NCBI RefSeq assembly: GCF_009696615.1
Contig: NZ_VULO01000001.1
Coordinates: 186,001 to 250,000, forward strand
DNA length: 64,000 nt
Origin: Scrofimicrobium canadense
GTDB taxonomy: Bacteria > Actinomycetota > Actinomycetes > Actinomycetales > Actinomycetaceae
Direction: 5' to 3'
The notes below the pieces were generated by a model that saw only the letters and a list, made by a program, of their open reading frames with translations, did not search any database and was not told the DNA's origin. The translations under genes were made by a program, and so were the position numbers. This document shows positions 16,845-27,279 of the stretch, piece after piece (the stretch's first letter is position 1; each line of letters begins with the position of its first letter).

Positions 16845-18029
16845 GTGTATCGATTAGAGAGTCCTCGACGCTGCTATGACTGGGGATCGACCACTCTTCT
16901 TCAACAATTCCTCGGGGAGACGATAGACGGCAATCCTTTAGCTGAGGTGTGGATGGGGGCGCATCCTGATGATGCTTCAGTAGCAGTTACCGGAGGTCGA
17001 CGGATTACGCTATCTCAACTCATCAAAGAATGGCCGCAACAGATGCTAGGGGACAGTGTTCTCAGTAAGTGGGGTCCCCAGTTACCCTTTTTAGCGAAGT
17101 TTTTGGCCGCAGCTGAAAAGCTCTCGATTCAAGTTCACCCTACTGTTGAACAGGCAATTGCGGGCTATCTTGCAGAAAAGGAGGCGGGAGTTCCTCATGA
17201 TGCGCCAGAGCGAACCTACAAAGATCGCTCACATAAACCAGAGATAGTGTATCCGCTCACTTCCTTTGAACTATTGAGTGGCTTACGTGAGCCTGAGCAG
17301 TCGGCAAAACTGATTGAATCTCTGTATGTTCCAGAACTCGCTCCCTTAGTGGCGGTGCTTCGCGGTTCTGCACCGCAGTACGCACATCGGGAGGCATTTC
17401 GATTTGTTATGGAGCAACGTGATGCGGACGCATCGTGGGTAGAAGCTGTAACAGAAGCTGCGGGAAAACAACGCGGCGCGCGTCCCGAGATGCGTGTCGT
17501 GGCTGAATTGGGAGAACAGTTCTCAGGTGACCCTGGGGTTATTGCTCCGCTTCTGATGAACTATGAGCGGTTAGCTCCAGGCCAAGTCGTGTATACAGCG
17601 CCTGGCACCTTACATGCATACCTTCGTGGGTTGGCGGTTGAAGTCATGGCTTCTTCTGATAATGTTTTGCGTGCCGCACTGACCTCAAAACATGTTGATA
17701 GTAGCGGGGTACTTGCCGTTAGCGATTTTACCCCGGGACTGACTGTCTTCCCTGCGCCGACAGTGCTGTCTCCAGAGGTGCTTGAATATCGTCTTCCTGA
17801 TACGCAAGACTTCGCTGTCCAAGTTGTGACCTGTCGAGGCGGCACGAGGGTGGAAGCAATATCGACAGGCCCTCGGATTGCTATATGTATCGAGGGGGAA
17901 ATTACGGCCGAAGCAGACGACCACATCAATATGGAACCCGGCGACGCTATCTTCATCGCAGATGCCGAAGGTGCGTTTTCTTTCAGCGGCAATGGCACCG
18001 GGATCGTTGCCTATGTGCCCCTCAGTTAA
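16845..18029 (+). CDS. manA: Mannose-6-phosphate isomerase, class I
   Basis: 394 residues from GTG with AAGGG upstream. Interconverts mannose-6-phosphate and fructose-6-phosphate; zinc-dependent cupin enzyme. Visible: NPLAEVWMGAHPD, AAEKLSIQVHPTVEQA with zinc ligands, KPEIVYPLTSFELLSGL, and the helical/cupin segment YTAPGTLHAYLRGLAVEVMASSDNVLRAALT. Four bases after pmm, it closes the mannoside operon and delivers product to glycolysis. It appears intact although three genes before it in the operon are damaged. Confidence 0.95.
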   Translation: MYRLESPRRCYDWGSTTLLQQFLGETIDGNPLAEVWMGAHPDDASVAVTGGRRITLSQLIKEWPQQMLGDSVLSKWGPQLPFLAKFLAAAEKLSIQVHPTVEQAIAGYLAEKEAGVPHDAPERTYKDRSHKPEIVYPLTSFELLSGLREPEQSAKLIESLYVPELAPLVAVLRGSAPQYAHREAFRFVMEQRDADASWVEAVTEAAGKQRGARPEMRVVAELGEQFSGDPGVIAPLLMNYERLAPGQVVYTAPGTLHAYLRGLAVEVMASSDNVLRAALTSKHVDSSGVLAVSDFTPGLTVFPAPTVLSPEVLEYRLPDTQDFAVQVVTCRGGTRVEAISTGPRIAICIEGEITAEADDHINMEPGDAIFIADAEGAFSFSGNGTGIVAYVPLS

Positions 18030-18080
18030 GACGACTTTCGTGATGGGATGCAGTTGGCGATGCTTTGGGTAAGTCGAATT

Positions 18081-18374
18081 CTAGCGCGCGCTGAAAGTCA
18101 AGCAGTCAGCGGTGCTGGTACCTGTTCCTATCTTGATAGTGGGTGCACCACAGGTGAGAAGTTCATTGTGAGTACAGTCAGCGCGCTGGCATGCACCGAC
18201 ACTTGCCATCATCGTGGGGAGGCCGCCTTTGACCGACAGTGGGATGAAGGTACCGCACGCGGCTTCATTGCCAAAGGCTTCGACGGTGATTGCACCGGCG
18301 CGACACCCATCATTGTTATATGAGCAAGCACTAACGGTGCAGTCTGAGATTATTGGAAGATTTTTTAAAGCCAT
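18081..18374 (-). CDS. Cysteine-rich protein with two DUF1540 repeats
   Basis: 97 residues; the start is placed at the ATG with AAGGAG 6 nt before it, since the longer frame has no such site. Two similar units are seen: Cys12, 17, 24, 40 and Cys62, 67, 75, 91, spaced C-x4-C-x6/7-C-x15-C, with the first unit reading SDCTVSACSYNNDGCRA. The pattern fits DUF1540, a small presumed metal-binding domain of unknown function. It is monocistronic and convergent with manA, separated by 51 nt, with a ~270-bp upstream space. Confidence 0.8.
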   Translation of the reverse strand: MALKNLPIISDCTVSACSYNNDGCRAGAITVEAFGNEAACGTFIPLSVKGGLPTMMASVGACQRADCTHNELLTCGAPTIKIGTGTSTADCLTFSAR

Positions 18375-18647
18375 AGTTTTCTCCTTCTGGTTCCATTTCA
18401 TAATACGTTGTGACCTGCATAGATGTGGTTAGGTTAGGCTTGTCTGTCTGGGGTGTGAGGTCACATGTTTACTGGTCGGACATGAATTCAGTGTGGCGAA
18501 CTGGCAGAGAATCCCATAACGCCGTTTCCTTGATTTACGTACCGTACTCATTACACAAAATGTGACACTTGCGACGAAATAGAAAGACTGCTGGAGGCGC
18601 AGAAATATCTCCGCGGATTCTTGAGGGAAGCATGAGAGAATATACGT

Positions 18648-19883
18648 ATGCCGAATTCTCTGCAGATCACGACTGCTAACGTTGACCCGGCGCTACTCGA
18701 TCTGCCCTGGGAAGTCCCGTTAGAGGAATGGCCAGAAGATATATTGGCTGCTCTTCCACGTGGTATTTCACGGCACATCGTGCGGTTTGTCAACCTTTCT
18801 GGACGCGTCATTGCGGTAAAGGAAATTGGTGAAACAGTTGCACATCACGAATATGAACTGTTGAGAGACCTTTCGCGACTATCCGCGCCCTCGGTGCAAC
18901 CCACAGCTGTGATCACGGGGCGTACTGATAAGAATGGAGAAGAGCTCAACGGGGTGCTGGTAACGGAACACTTGACATTTTCCTTGCCATATCGAGCTCT
19001 ATTTCGCCAGAACATGAGTCCTGAGACAGCAACGCGATTGATTGATGCGCTTGCGGTACTTCTAGTCCGCCTGCACCTTTTGGGGTTCTATTGGGGCGAT
19101 GTCTCTTTGTCCAATACACTCTTTCGGCGCGACGCCGGGGCCTTTTCTGCATATTTGGTTGATGCTGAGACCGGAGAGCTTCATGCGAAGCTTACTGATG
19201 GACAGAGGGCATACGATGTCGATTTAGCTCGTGTGAATATCATTGGTGAATTGATGGATTTACAGGCTGGCGGCTACATGGGAGAAGACGCTGACGTTAT
19301 CGAAATCGGCAACCGCATTGTGGAGCGTTACAACCTTCTGTGGGATGAGCTGACAGCCCCTCAGCTTATCGAGGGAGGCAAAAAGTGGAAGGTTGCAGAA
19401 CGTATCGAGAGGCTCAATGCTCTCGGTTTTTCTGTGGGGGAGCTGACCATGAACGCAGAGGGCACTGACCTGTTGATACAACCTAAGGTGGTGGATGCGG
19501 GGCATTATCATCGGCAGATTATGCGGCTCACTGGAATGGACGTGGGAGAGGCGCAGGCTCGGAGAATGCTTGACGATTTAGAAACCTATCGTACCCTCAA
19601 GGGACTCAAAGACCAGCCGATCGAGGTTACTGCGCATCAGTGGATGCAAAATGTATTCCAACCGGCTATTGATGCGATTCCTCCTGAACTCATGAAGAAA
19701 CTCGAGCCGGCCCAAGTGTTCCATGAGATCTTGGATCATCGATGGTTTTTGGCGAAGGAACGACAGGCGGATGTACCTCGTAAAGAAGCAGTTCAGTCGT
19801 ATATCGATAACGTTCTGAAGGAAAAACAGGATGAGGCCGTATTCCTAGACCTGGATCCATTAGACGATCTCTCGGAAGAATAG
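18648..19883 (+). CDS. DUF4032 domain-containing protein with kinase-like N-terminal region
   Basis: 411 residues, no signal peptide or membrane helix. The N-terminal half looks like a divergent kinase fold: GRVIAVKEIGETVAHHEYELLRDL could supply a Lys/Glu pair, FYWGDVSLSNTLFRRDAG resembles the catalytic loop (D with N five residues later), and AYLVDAETGELH may take the DFG place. The C-terminal half matches the DUF4032 type of actinobacterial protein. Function is unknown. The GDPD gene follows after 13 nt, probably in one operon. Confidence 0.75.
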   Translation: MPNSLQITTANVDPALLDLPWEVPLEEWPEDILAALPRGISRHIVRFVNLSGRVIAVKEIGETVAHHEYELLRDLSRLSAPSVQPTAVITGRTDKNGEELNGVLVTEHLTFSLPYRALFRQNMSPETATRLIDALAVLLVRLHLLGFYWGDVSLSNTLFRRDAGAFSAYLVDAETGELHAKLTDGQRAYDVDLARVNIIGELMDLQAGGYMGEDADVIEIGNRIVERYNLLWDELTAPQLIEGGKKWKVAERIERLNALGFSVGELTMNAEGTDLLIQPKVVDAGHYHRQIMRLTGMDVGEAQARRMLDDLETYRTLKGLKDQPIEVTAHQWMQNVFQPAIDAIPPELMKKLEPAQVFHEILDHRWFLAKERQADVPRKEAVQSYIDNVLKEKQDEAVFLDLDPLDDLSEE

Positions 19884-19896
19884 GAGAAGTTTCAGG

Positions 19897-20625
19897 ATGG
19901 AGATTATTGCTCATAGGGGAGTCTCGTCGTTAGCCCCAGAAAACACCATGGCGGCATTCGTAAAGTGTCTCGATTTGGGTGTGCAGTGGTTTGAATTTGA
20001 TGTGCAGCTACTGGGAGATGCTTCTCTCGTTGTAATGCATGATGACACTGCGGACCGGACAACAAACGGTACGGGACAACTGCAGGATATGAGTTTTGAC
20101 GAGGCGAGGCGTCTCGATGCTGGGCTATGGTTTGGGCCCGAATATCGCTTTGAGAGGATTCCTGAGCTCACCACCGTCGTGGACCTGCTCAATACAACTG
20201 CGCTGTGTGCAAATCTTGAGGTTAAATACACTCAGAATCCCCAGTTACGAGACTCACTAGTCGAAGCGGTATCGAGGATCGCTTCAGGAGTTAAGGATCA
20301 GAGCAAACTGCTAATCTCCAGTTTTGATCCGACAGTTCTCAGTCGCATGCAGGACTTCGCAACGGCCTTCTTAGTGGAAGCTCGTACGGTGCGAGCAGAT
20401 TTTCATGGAGTAGTGCAACGCGCGCTTGATTTAGGGTGTGTAGCCATTCATCCCGAAGAGGATTCGGTTGGACCTGCCCAGGTCCAGGCGTGGCACGATG
20501 CAGGGCTAAAAGTGAATGTATGGACTGTCAATGACAAAGCGAGGGCGCAAGAGTTCTATGATATGGGGGTTGATGGTCTCATCACTGATCGTCCCCAGGA
20601 CTTTCTGTCGCTAGACACCAATTGA
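19897..20625 (+). CDS. glpQ: Glycerophosphodiester phosphodiesterase (GDPD family)
   Basis: 242 residues, cytosolic. Hydrolyses glycerophosphodiesters to glycerol-3-phosphate and an alcohol. Family marks are [17 protein letters not shown], the acidic metal site [38 protein letters not shown], and the C-terminal [33 protein letters not shown] stands 9 nt before the ATG. The 3' end overlaps the convergent ung gene by 44 bp. The symbol is by family only. Confidence 0.92.
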   Translation: MEIIAHRGVSSLAPENTMAAFVKCLDLGVQWFEFDVQLLGDASLVVMHDDTADRTTNGTGQLQDMSFDEARRLDAGLWFGPEYRFERIPELTTVVDLLNTTALCANLEVKYTQNPQLRDSLVEAVSRIASGVKDQSKLLISSFDPTVLSRMQDFATAFLVEARTVRADFHGVVQRALDLGCVAIHPEEDSVGPAQVQAWHDAGLKVNVWTVNDKARAQEFYDMGVDGLITDRPQDFLSLDTN

Positions 20626-21268
20626 TCGGAGTTGCCCCTTGAGCAATGAGATGCTCATTGGCTCGTGAGAATGGGCGCGAGCCAAAGAAACCTCGATGAG
20701 CTGACAGCGGTGAAGGGTGTGGTGACGAAATAATCGGCGTTTCACCGAGAAGTGGTGCAGCAGTGCCTGCGTCTTTACCCCATAAGATGGCAACCAGTGG
20801 CCGATTCCTGGCTGTCAAGGCTTCAATGGCGCATTCTGTTACGCGTTCCCAGCCGCGTCCTCGGTGAGACGCGGGGGCTCCGGGACGCACAGTAAGGACC
20901 CTGTTGAGTAAGCACACTCCCTGCTGTGCCCACTTAGTGAGATCCCCCGATGTGTGGGGAGGGCAACCAATATCTGCAGCGAGCTCCTGATAGATATTCC
21001 TCAAAGAAGCAGGGATCTCTACGCCTGGTCGAACTGAAAAGGAAAGCCCCATCGCGTGTCCGGGAGTGGGATAAGGATCTTGCCCAACGATGAGCACTTT
21101 TACCTCATCAAATGGGTACGTAAATGCTTTGAGTATGTCGTTTCCTGGTGGAAGAAAGGTTCTTTCAGCTCGCAGCATATCGCCAAGAGCTCGAATATCC
21201 GCTTCCACAGGAAGAAGGGCTTTAGCCCATCCGGAATCAATGATCTGGTCTAAAGGAGTACGCGCCAC
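20582..21268 (-). CDS. ung: Uracil-DNA glycosylase, family 1
   Basis: 228 residues from GTG. Removes uracil from DNA for base-excision repair. The water-activating loop [21 protein letters not shown] (catalytic Asp in GQDPYP), the uracil-contact region [23 protein letters not shown] (LLNxxLTV) and the leucine-intercalation loop [21 protein letters not shown] are all present. Divergent from the LytR_C gene with 48 bp between starts. Confidence 0.97.
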   Translation of the reverse strand: MARTPLDQIIDSGWAKALLPVEADIRALGDMLRAERTFLPPGNDILKAFTYPFDEVKVLIVGQDPYPTPGHAMGLSFSVRPGVEIPASLRNIYQELAADIGCPPHTSGDLTKWAQQGVCLLNRVLTVRPGAPASHRGRGWERVTECAIEALTARNRPLVAILWGKDAGTAAPLLGETPIISSPHPSPLSAHRGFFGSRPFSRANEHLIAQGATPINWCLATESPGDDQ

Positions 21269-21316
21269 ACTGGGATTCTACGTGGAAACCTGCTTGAGTG
21301 ACGGTATTGTGATCAC

Positions 21317-21928
21317 GTGAGCTCTCAGTATCCAACGGATGAATTTGATAATCCGCCGTCAGACGGTCCTGTCGGCGTGCACCGTAAGCCTGCCTCTCCC
21401 TGGCGACCAGTGATTCCTTTCTTGGTGATCCTGTTAGTTGTCCCATTGTTGGCGTGGGGGTTTTCGGAGTTCCTCATGTGGGGGTCTAAGGACAAACCGG
21501 CAGTATCTGCGCCTCAAAGTCAGCAGTCGGCTGCACCAACGCCTTCACAACCGGAGCAACAGCAGTCTTCAACGACTCCTGTACCAGACCCTTTGCCAAC
21601 AGAGCCAGAACAGCAAACTTCACCGGAGCAGCCAACACCAAGTGATGGTGATGTTAATCCTGCTGCCACGATTGAGGTTCTCAATGTTGCTGGAGTCGAT
21701 GGCTGGGCTGGGCAAGTAGTTTCACAGTTGGCAGAAAATGGTTTCAATCAATCCACTGCTGGCAACCTGGATTGGTCCCCCACTGAGGGCAACTCGATTC
21801 GTTACCAAAGCGCTGAAGATGAACCAACCGCCAAGAAAATTGGCGAAATACTGGGGATTTCCGATATTGCCTTGGATCCCGAGTCTTCGAACACTCACGC
21901 GGTAACAGTCTTCCTAGTCGTTCCTTAA
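21317..21928 (+). CDS. Membrane-anchored LytR C-terminal domain protein
   Basis: 203 residues from GTG. A short cytosolic tail, one membrane helix (about residues 29-52, WRPVIPFLVILLVVPLLAWG), a Pro/Gln/Ser/Thr-rich linker (~65-115), then a LytR_C domain (TIEVLNVAGVDGWAGQVVSQL and AKKIGEILGISDIALD). The domain occurs at the end of LCP cell-wall ligases and also alone, as here. It probably works at the cell envelope; role unknown. The groL control region follows directly. Confidence 0.85.
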   Translation: MSSQYPTDEFDNPPSDGPVGVHRKPASPWRPVIPFLVILLVVPLLAWGFSEFLMWGSKDKPAVSAPQSQQSAAPTPSQPEQQQSSTTPVPDPLPTEPEQQTSPEQPTPSDGDVNPAATIEVLNVAGVDGWAGQVVSQLAENGFNQSTAGNLDWSPTEGNSIRYQSAEDEPTAKKIGEILGISDIALDPESSNTHAVTVFLVVP

Positions 21929-21954
21929 CGATAGAAGTTTTATTCTCTTCTCCT

Positions 21955-21981
21955 CTTGCACTCTCGGGCAGAGAGTGCCAA
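21955..21981. promoter_or_regulatory. CIRCE element 1 (HrcA operator) upstream of groL
   Basis: CTTGCACTC-N9-GAGTGCCAA; each arm is 7 or 8 of 9 identical to the CIRCE consensus TTAGCACTC-N9-GAGTGCTAA. It lies about 140 bp before the groL start. Confidence 0.85.
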
Positions 21982-21989
21982 ACTTGTTC

Positions 21990-22016
21990 TTAGCACTCTC
22001 CCCTAGGGAGTGACAA
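21990..22016. promoter_or_regulatory. CIRCE element 2 (HrcA operator) upstream of groL
   Basis: TTAGCACTC-N9-GAGTGACAA; the left arm is a perfect consensus arm and the right arm is 7 of 9. It lies 8 bp after element 1, so two HrcA dimers could bind side by side. Confidence 0.88.
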
Positions 22017-22121
22017 AGACCGGGCAACAGGTGAGGGTTTTTGCTGGGTGGGTAAGGAACATTCAGTGAGAATCCGTCCGTCGCGGGCACTTGGAGCCAT
22101 ACTCAGAAATGGGATTTGTAG

Positions 22122-23744
<1,623 letters not shown>

Positions 23745-23769
23745 ACCCGCCGGAGTAACAGCTGAGGGG

Positions 23770-23823
23770 TGCCGTCACCGTTTGACGCGTAATGCGAAGA
23801 ACGGTGACGGCATTCTTGGTTTT
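23770..23823. terminator. Terminator between groL and the convergent WXG100 gene
   Basis: Perfect 13-bp arms TGCCGTCACCGTT (23770-23782) and AACGGTGACGGCA (23800-23812), a 17-nt loop, then TTCTTGGTTTT. It serves groL on the plus strand and could also act on the converging transcript. Confidence 0.8.
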
Positions 23824-24109
23824 AACCAAATAGGGATGTAGCACTCTGTTCAGCTTCTGCATACGTATGAGAGGCTTGCTGGAGATGAGCGCTGATGAGA
23901 CTGAGGGACTCATCGACCTGTGCCTGAGTAACTCTCCACTGCTCAAGGACTGACTGGAAAGACTGCGCAGCCGCTCCACTCCACGATGCCTCTAGCCCTT
24001 GTAGAAATGACATCATCTGGGCGACTTCGGCACGAATACTTGCAGCAGAACGATCTGCCGTTGTGGCAGCCAATGCTACCTGCTGGGAATCTACATGGAA
24101 TACGGACAT
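23822..24109 (-). CDS. WXG100 family (ESAT-6-like) secreted protein
   Basis: 95 residues, all-helical, with the WSG turn at 43-45 between two helices as in ESAT-6/CFP-10-type substrates of type VII secretion. The C-terminal helix QASHTYAEAEQSATSLFG carries a Y-x3-E-like end (YAEAE), resembling the export signal. GAGGA lies 5 nt before the ATG. No EccC or other secretion gene is in the window, so the apparatus must lie elsewhere. It follows an unknown gene and the PhoPR-like pair on the same strand. Confidence 0.88.
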   Translation of the reverse strand: MSVFHVDSQQVALAATTADRSAASIRAEVAQMMSFLQGLEASWSGAAAQSFQSVLEQWRVTQAQVDESLSLISAHLQQASHTYAEAEQSATSLFG

Positions 24110-24178
24110 TGTTCCTCACATCTGTTTTCCCCTGGAAAAAACAGGCTATAAGGAAAAGAATGAGAGACGAAACCACCA

Positions 24179-25009
24179 TTAATTGTTCTGTGGAGAAGTA
24201 CCCTTTGAGCGCTTGTGGGCAAAGAGATCTGCGATGTCCTCTAAGGACGAGGTATCGTCAAGAGCTCTCTCGGTGGTGAGCTCTGGGGGAGTAACTGGCT
24301 TGTGAGACTCGCCGGCGTCCTGCGCAATCCTGATTTTCTTTTGGGTCGAACGTCGAATGACGATTGGGCCTTTAGCGACCGTATCGGAGGTTTCCGTTCG
24401 AAAGTCTCCGTCTTTACACGAGGTCTCGATCCGTGCCAGTTCACCCTCGAGATTCTCCCGCAAGGCGCTTTCCCATTTGGCGGCGAAAGGGGTGCGAAGG
24501 ATACGAGGCCGAGAGAGGACCCGCTGGAGGAAAAGACTCCGCCTGCGTTGGAAAGCTACATCGGTGACCTCACTGAACTGCTGACGAAGAGCGGTGAGGA
24601 ACTTCCGATATGCCTGTGGGGAGAGCGCCTGGGCGGCGAGGTAGGCATCAGCAACGAGTTGCGCCTCCAAGTCATTACCCGGAACACATGCGTCTTCACT
24701 GTGTTGTCCAAGATCGCGAATACGCTGAGAGGTAGAAGCATCCAAACCAGTCGAGCTGTCCGGGTAGGTGCCACGGTAGGCCGCTCCCAACCTCAACACG
24801 GCGGGTTCTGGGCTGGGGCCGTCAATCTCGTCGAGGCGTTCTAAAACTAAGCAGAGGTAACGTGGATTGAGTGCGGCGCCGTCCCAGAGTGCGATGATTC
24901 GCTGCGCTTCGTCTCGCAGCGCAGCATCAGGCGCAGTTGCTCCCGCACTTCTCAGCGATCTCACTAGTGCGCCTTCAAGCCACGCCGGCGCTTCTACCTT
25001 GCCCTCCAC
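24179..25009 (-). CDS. Hypothetical protein downstream of the PhoR-like kinase
   Basis: 276 residues; I do not recognise a family. No signal peptide or membrane helix. The N-terminal two thirds look helical and contain many Arg and Ala residues (for example AYRKFLTALRQQFSEVTDVA); the last ~75 residues are polar, rich in Thr, Ser, Lys and Glu and probably disordered. It starts 18 nt after the kinase stop, so it is likely in the same transcript, and lies 69 nt before the WXG100 gene. That position suggests a regulatory or secretion-linked role, but there is no direct evidence. Confidence 0.65.
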   Translation of the reverse strand: MEGKVEAPAWLEGALVRSLRSAGATAPDAALRDEAQRIIALWDGAALNPRYLCLVLERLDEIDGPSPEPAVLRLGAAYRGTYPDSSTGLDASTSQRIRDLGQHSEDACVPGNDLEAQLVADAYLAAQALSPQAYRKFLTALRQQFSEVTDVAFQRRRSLFLQRVLSRPRILRTPFAAKWESALRENLEGELARIETSCKDGDFRTETSDTVAKGPIVIRRSTQKKIRIAQDAGESHKPVTPPELTTERALDDTSSLEDIADLFAHKRSKGTSPQNN

Positions 25010-25027
25010 GGTAGCTATCGTAGCCCC

Positions 25028-26515
25028 TTATATGAGGGGGAGTTGCAGTCGGACGGTCAGGCCTCCTTTGCGCGTGTCGGAAAGTTTCACAGTTCCGTTG
25101 TGCGCTTCGACAATTCCGGCCACAATGGACAAGCCGAGTCCAGAGCCACCAAGACTGCGAGCACGCGAACGATCAGTCCGATAAAAGCGCTCGAAAACAA
25201 GGTCTTGTTCTGCAGCATCGATGCCAGGGCCATGGTCACGGAAGACGAGGACAGCCCATCCGTTTTCTTCACCTACAAGGATCTCTACAGGAGATGATGC
25301 AGGAGTATAGCGAGCTATGTTCCCCAGTAGATTCACTGCCACTTGCGTGAGTTGGTCTCGGTCTGCTTGGACGAAGACCTGCTGAGGTGGCTTGCGTGAG
25401 CCAAGCCCTTGTACCTTGACCGGGCGGGTGGGATCGAGAGCTTCCAGGTCTGACGCCGCTTCTTTTGCGAGGCGCACTAAATCCACCTCGGTGAGAGTCA
25501 GCGGGCGTTTTTCGTCTAGACGCGCCAAAACCAAAAGGTCTTCGACGAGGTTTCCCATGCGGGTTGATTCTGATTCGATGCGCTCCATCACGTCTCCAAT
25601 CCGCTCCGGTGGGACACCTCCCATGCGATAGAGCTCTCCATAACCGCGAATTGCGGCAAGGGGGGTACGCAGTTCATGGGATGCATCGGAGACAAACCTT
25701 CGAACCTTTTGCTCTGATTCATCTCTAGCCGTGAACGAGCGTTCAATCTGAGCAAGCATTCCGTTAAGAGATTCGGCCAGAGAGCCTACCTCCGTGCCCG
25801 GTTCGGCAGGAGGAATACGTTTAGAAAGGTCACCAGCGGCAATTTTTTCAGCAACCGACTCTATTTGGCGTAGTGGACGCAGAGAACGACTAACCAGATA
25901 GTAGCCTAATAGTCCTCCGGCAAAGACGATGACGGTGCTGGTGAAAAGAAACCAGATAGAAGCATTGAGGACTGTCGCATTTGTTCCGACCAGCGGTAAC
26001 CCTACAATTACGGCCCCTACAATTTCTTCAGTATTGTCCACTACGGGGACGGCGACCACCCGCCAGGTTGCACCGGGTTTGCTCGATAGCACGGTGACAG
26101 GTGCGGTAGTGCCAGATGAAGTTAGCGGCAAATTCTCATGAGAAAGTCCCTCTACCAGTGGCTTTCCAGCTCGTCGCTCGGTTTCAGGAGAAATAATAAA
26201 ATACGACTGTTTATCGAAGATATCGCTACGCACATAATAGTCAGTGGGATAGCGAAAAGTTCGATCCAGCGCCTCGCCAGCAAGAGCTTCATTTGTAAGC
26301 CGCCCCGCTGAGGAGACTAATTGTTCATCAACTTGTTGCAGTAGCTGCCGTTGCAGAGCAGAAAGCAGCACGGTGCCAGTCGTTGCTAAAGCAACTGTGA
26401 GGATAAAAACGATGAGTAGCACCATGCGGCGTGCGAGGGGTGCAGTATTCCACGCAGCGCGCAGCCCTTGCACTGGGGCCATGGACTCAGCTCTCATCTC
26501 GCATGATGTAGCCAA
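25028..26515 (-). CDS. PhoR-like sensor histidine kinase
   Basis: Up to 495 residues. Order: N-terminal membrane helix (~30-50), ~140-residue extracytoplasmic sensor, second helix (~185-210), HAMP (RSLRPLRQIESVAEKIAAGDLS), phospho-accepting H-box FVSDASHELRTPLAAIRGYGE, and the ATPase with NLLGNIARYTP (N-box), DHGPGID (G1) and GGSGLGLSIV (G2). The start is uncertain: the longest frame overlaps the regulator gene by 29 bp, with alternative ATGs at 26497 and 26482. It partners the response regulator immediately upstream. The signal is unknown; M. tuberculosis PhoR/TcrY-type kinases are the nearest recalled relatives. Confidence 0.93.
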   Translation of the reverse strand: MATSCEMRAESMAPVQGLRAAWNTAPLARRMVLLIVFILTVALATTGTVLLSALQRQLLQQVDEQLVSSAGRLTNEALAGEALDRTFRYPTDYYVRSDIFDKQSYFIISPETERRAGKPLVEGLSHENLPLTSSGTTAPVTVLSSKPGATWRVVAVPVVDNTEEIVGAVIVGLPLVGTNATVLNASIWFLFTSTVIVFAGGLLGYYLVSRSLRPLRQIESVAEKIAAGDLSKRIPPAEPGTEVGSLAESLNGMLAQIERSFTARDESEQKVRRFVSDASHELRTPLAAIRGYGELYRMGGVPPERIGDVMERIESESTRMGNLVEDLLVLARLDEKRPLTLTEVDLVRLAKEAASDLEALDPTRPVKVQGLGSRKPPQQVFVQADRDQLTQVAVNLLGNIARYTPASSPVEILVGEENGWAVLVFRDHGPGIDAAEQDLVFERFYRTDRSRARSLGGSGLGLSIVAGIVEAHNGTVKLSDTRKGGLTVRLQLPLI

Positions 26516-27188
26516 CGCCTCGCTTAGTATGTATGAGGTTTGGCAAATTGTTCACAGCAAGTTTTTTCCTTAGATATGAGATGTATGACTCGACGATTGC
26601 CGCTTCCCCGTCCCAGTCGTACTCCCACACATGATCAAGGATCTGCATCTTTGAAACAACGCGACCAGCATTGAGCATGAGGTATCGCAGCAATTTGAAC
26701 TCGGTGGGAGAGAGGTCAATGTCTTCTCCTGCTCGGCGCACTTCATGTGCATCCTCATCCAGCTCAATATCTCCCACTCTTAGGATGGCGTCATCGCCCG
26801 CTTCTCCTTTGGTTCGCCGTAGCACTGCGCGAATGCGTGCGACCACTTCTTCAAGGCCAAAGGGTTTTGTGACATAGTCGTCGCCTCCAACCGTGAGCCC
26901 TTGGATTTTGTCACGCATGTCATCGCGCGCGGTGAGAAACAGGACTGGTATCCGCAATCCAGAGTCACGCATTCTCCGGGTGACGGTGAAGCCATCCATG
27001 TCGGGCAGCATCACGTCGAGTACTACCAGATCTGGCTTGAAATCCCGAGCTTGGTGGTAGGCAGACGCGCCGTCTGCGGCAACTTCGACCTCGAAACCTG
27101 CGAAACGCAGCGAGGACGCTAGGAGATCTCTGATATTTGGCTCATCATCGACGACAAGGAGTCGTGCTTCTACATCGTTGGTCACCAT
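26487..27188 (-). CDS. phoP: PhoP-like OmpR family response regulator
   Basis: 233 residues. Receiver domain with LLVVDDEPNIRDLLASSL, the phospho-acceptor in LVVLDVMLPDMDGF and the Lys of DDYVTKPFGLEEVVARIRAVLRR; then a winged helix with ILDHVWEYDWDGEAAIVESYISYLRKKL. The wording around SLRFAGFEV, LFLTARD and EEVVARIR is close to actinobacterial PhoP (M. tuberculosis PhoP type). It is the first gene of the minus-strand unit with the kinase. A tandem repeat over its promoter suggests autoregulation. The symbol reflects resemblance, not proof of function. Confidence 0.93.
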   Translation of the reverse strand: MVTNDVEARLLVVDDEPNIRDLLASSLRFAGFEVEVAADGASAYHQARDFKPDLVVLDVMLPDMDGFTVTRRMRDSGLRIPVLFLTARDDMRDKIQGLTVGGDDYVTKPFGLEEVVARIRAVLRRTKGEAGDDAILRVGDIELDEDAHEVRRAGEDIDLSPTEFKLLRYLMLNAGRVVSKMQILDHVWEYDWDGEAAIVESYISYLRKKLAVNNLPNLIHTKRGVGYIMRDES

Positions 27189-27205
27189 GTGAGCAGTATC
27201 GCAGA

Positions 27206-27227
27206 ATTATCTGAGAGTTACCTGAGA
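27206..27227 (-). promoter_or_regulatory. PhoP-box-like tandem repeat upstream of the response regulator
   Basis: On the minus strand TCTCAGGTAAC is followed directly by TCTCAGATAAT (9 of 11 identical). The second copy contains GATAAT as a likely -10 box 17 nt before the start codon. The 7-mer repeated at 11-bp spacing resembles the known M. tuberculosis PhoP site (TCACAGC-N4-TCACAGC), so autoregulation is likely. Confidence 0.6.
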
Positions 27228-27279
27228 AAAATCTGGGGGTGTAGTCGGCTGCCACAGGCTTGATCTTTGGCGTGAGATA

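Noticed and set aside
24302-24844. 180-residue plus-strand frame opposite the unknown protein gene
   Set aside because: The minus-strand frame is longer, lies 18 nt after the kinase stop and fits the operon; the plus frame has no ribosome-binding site.
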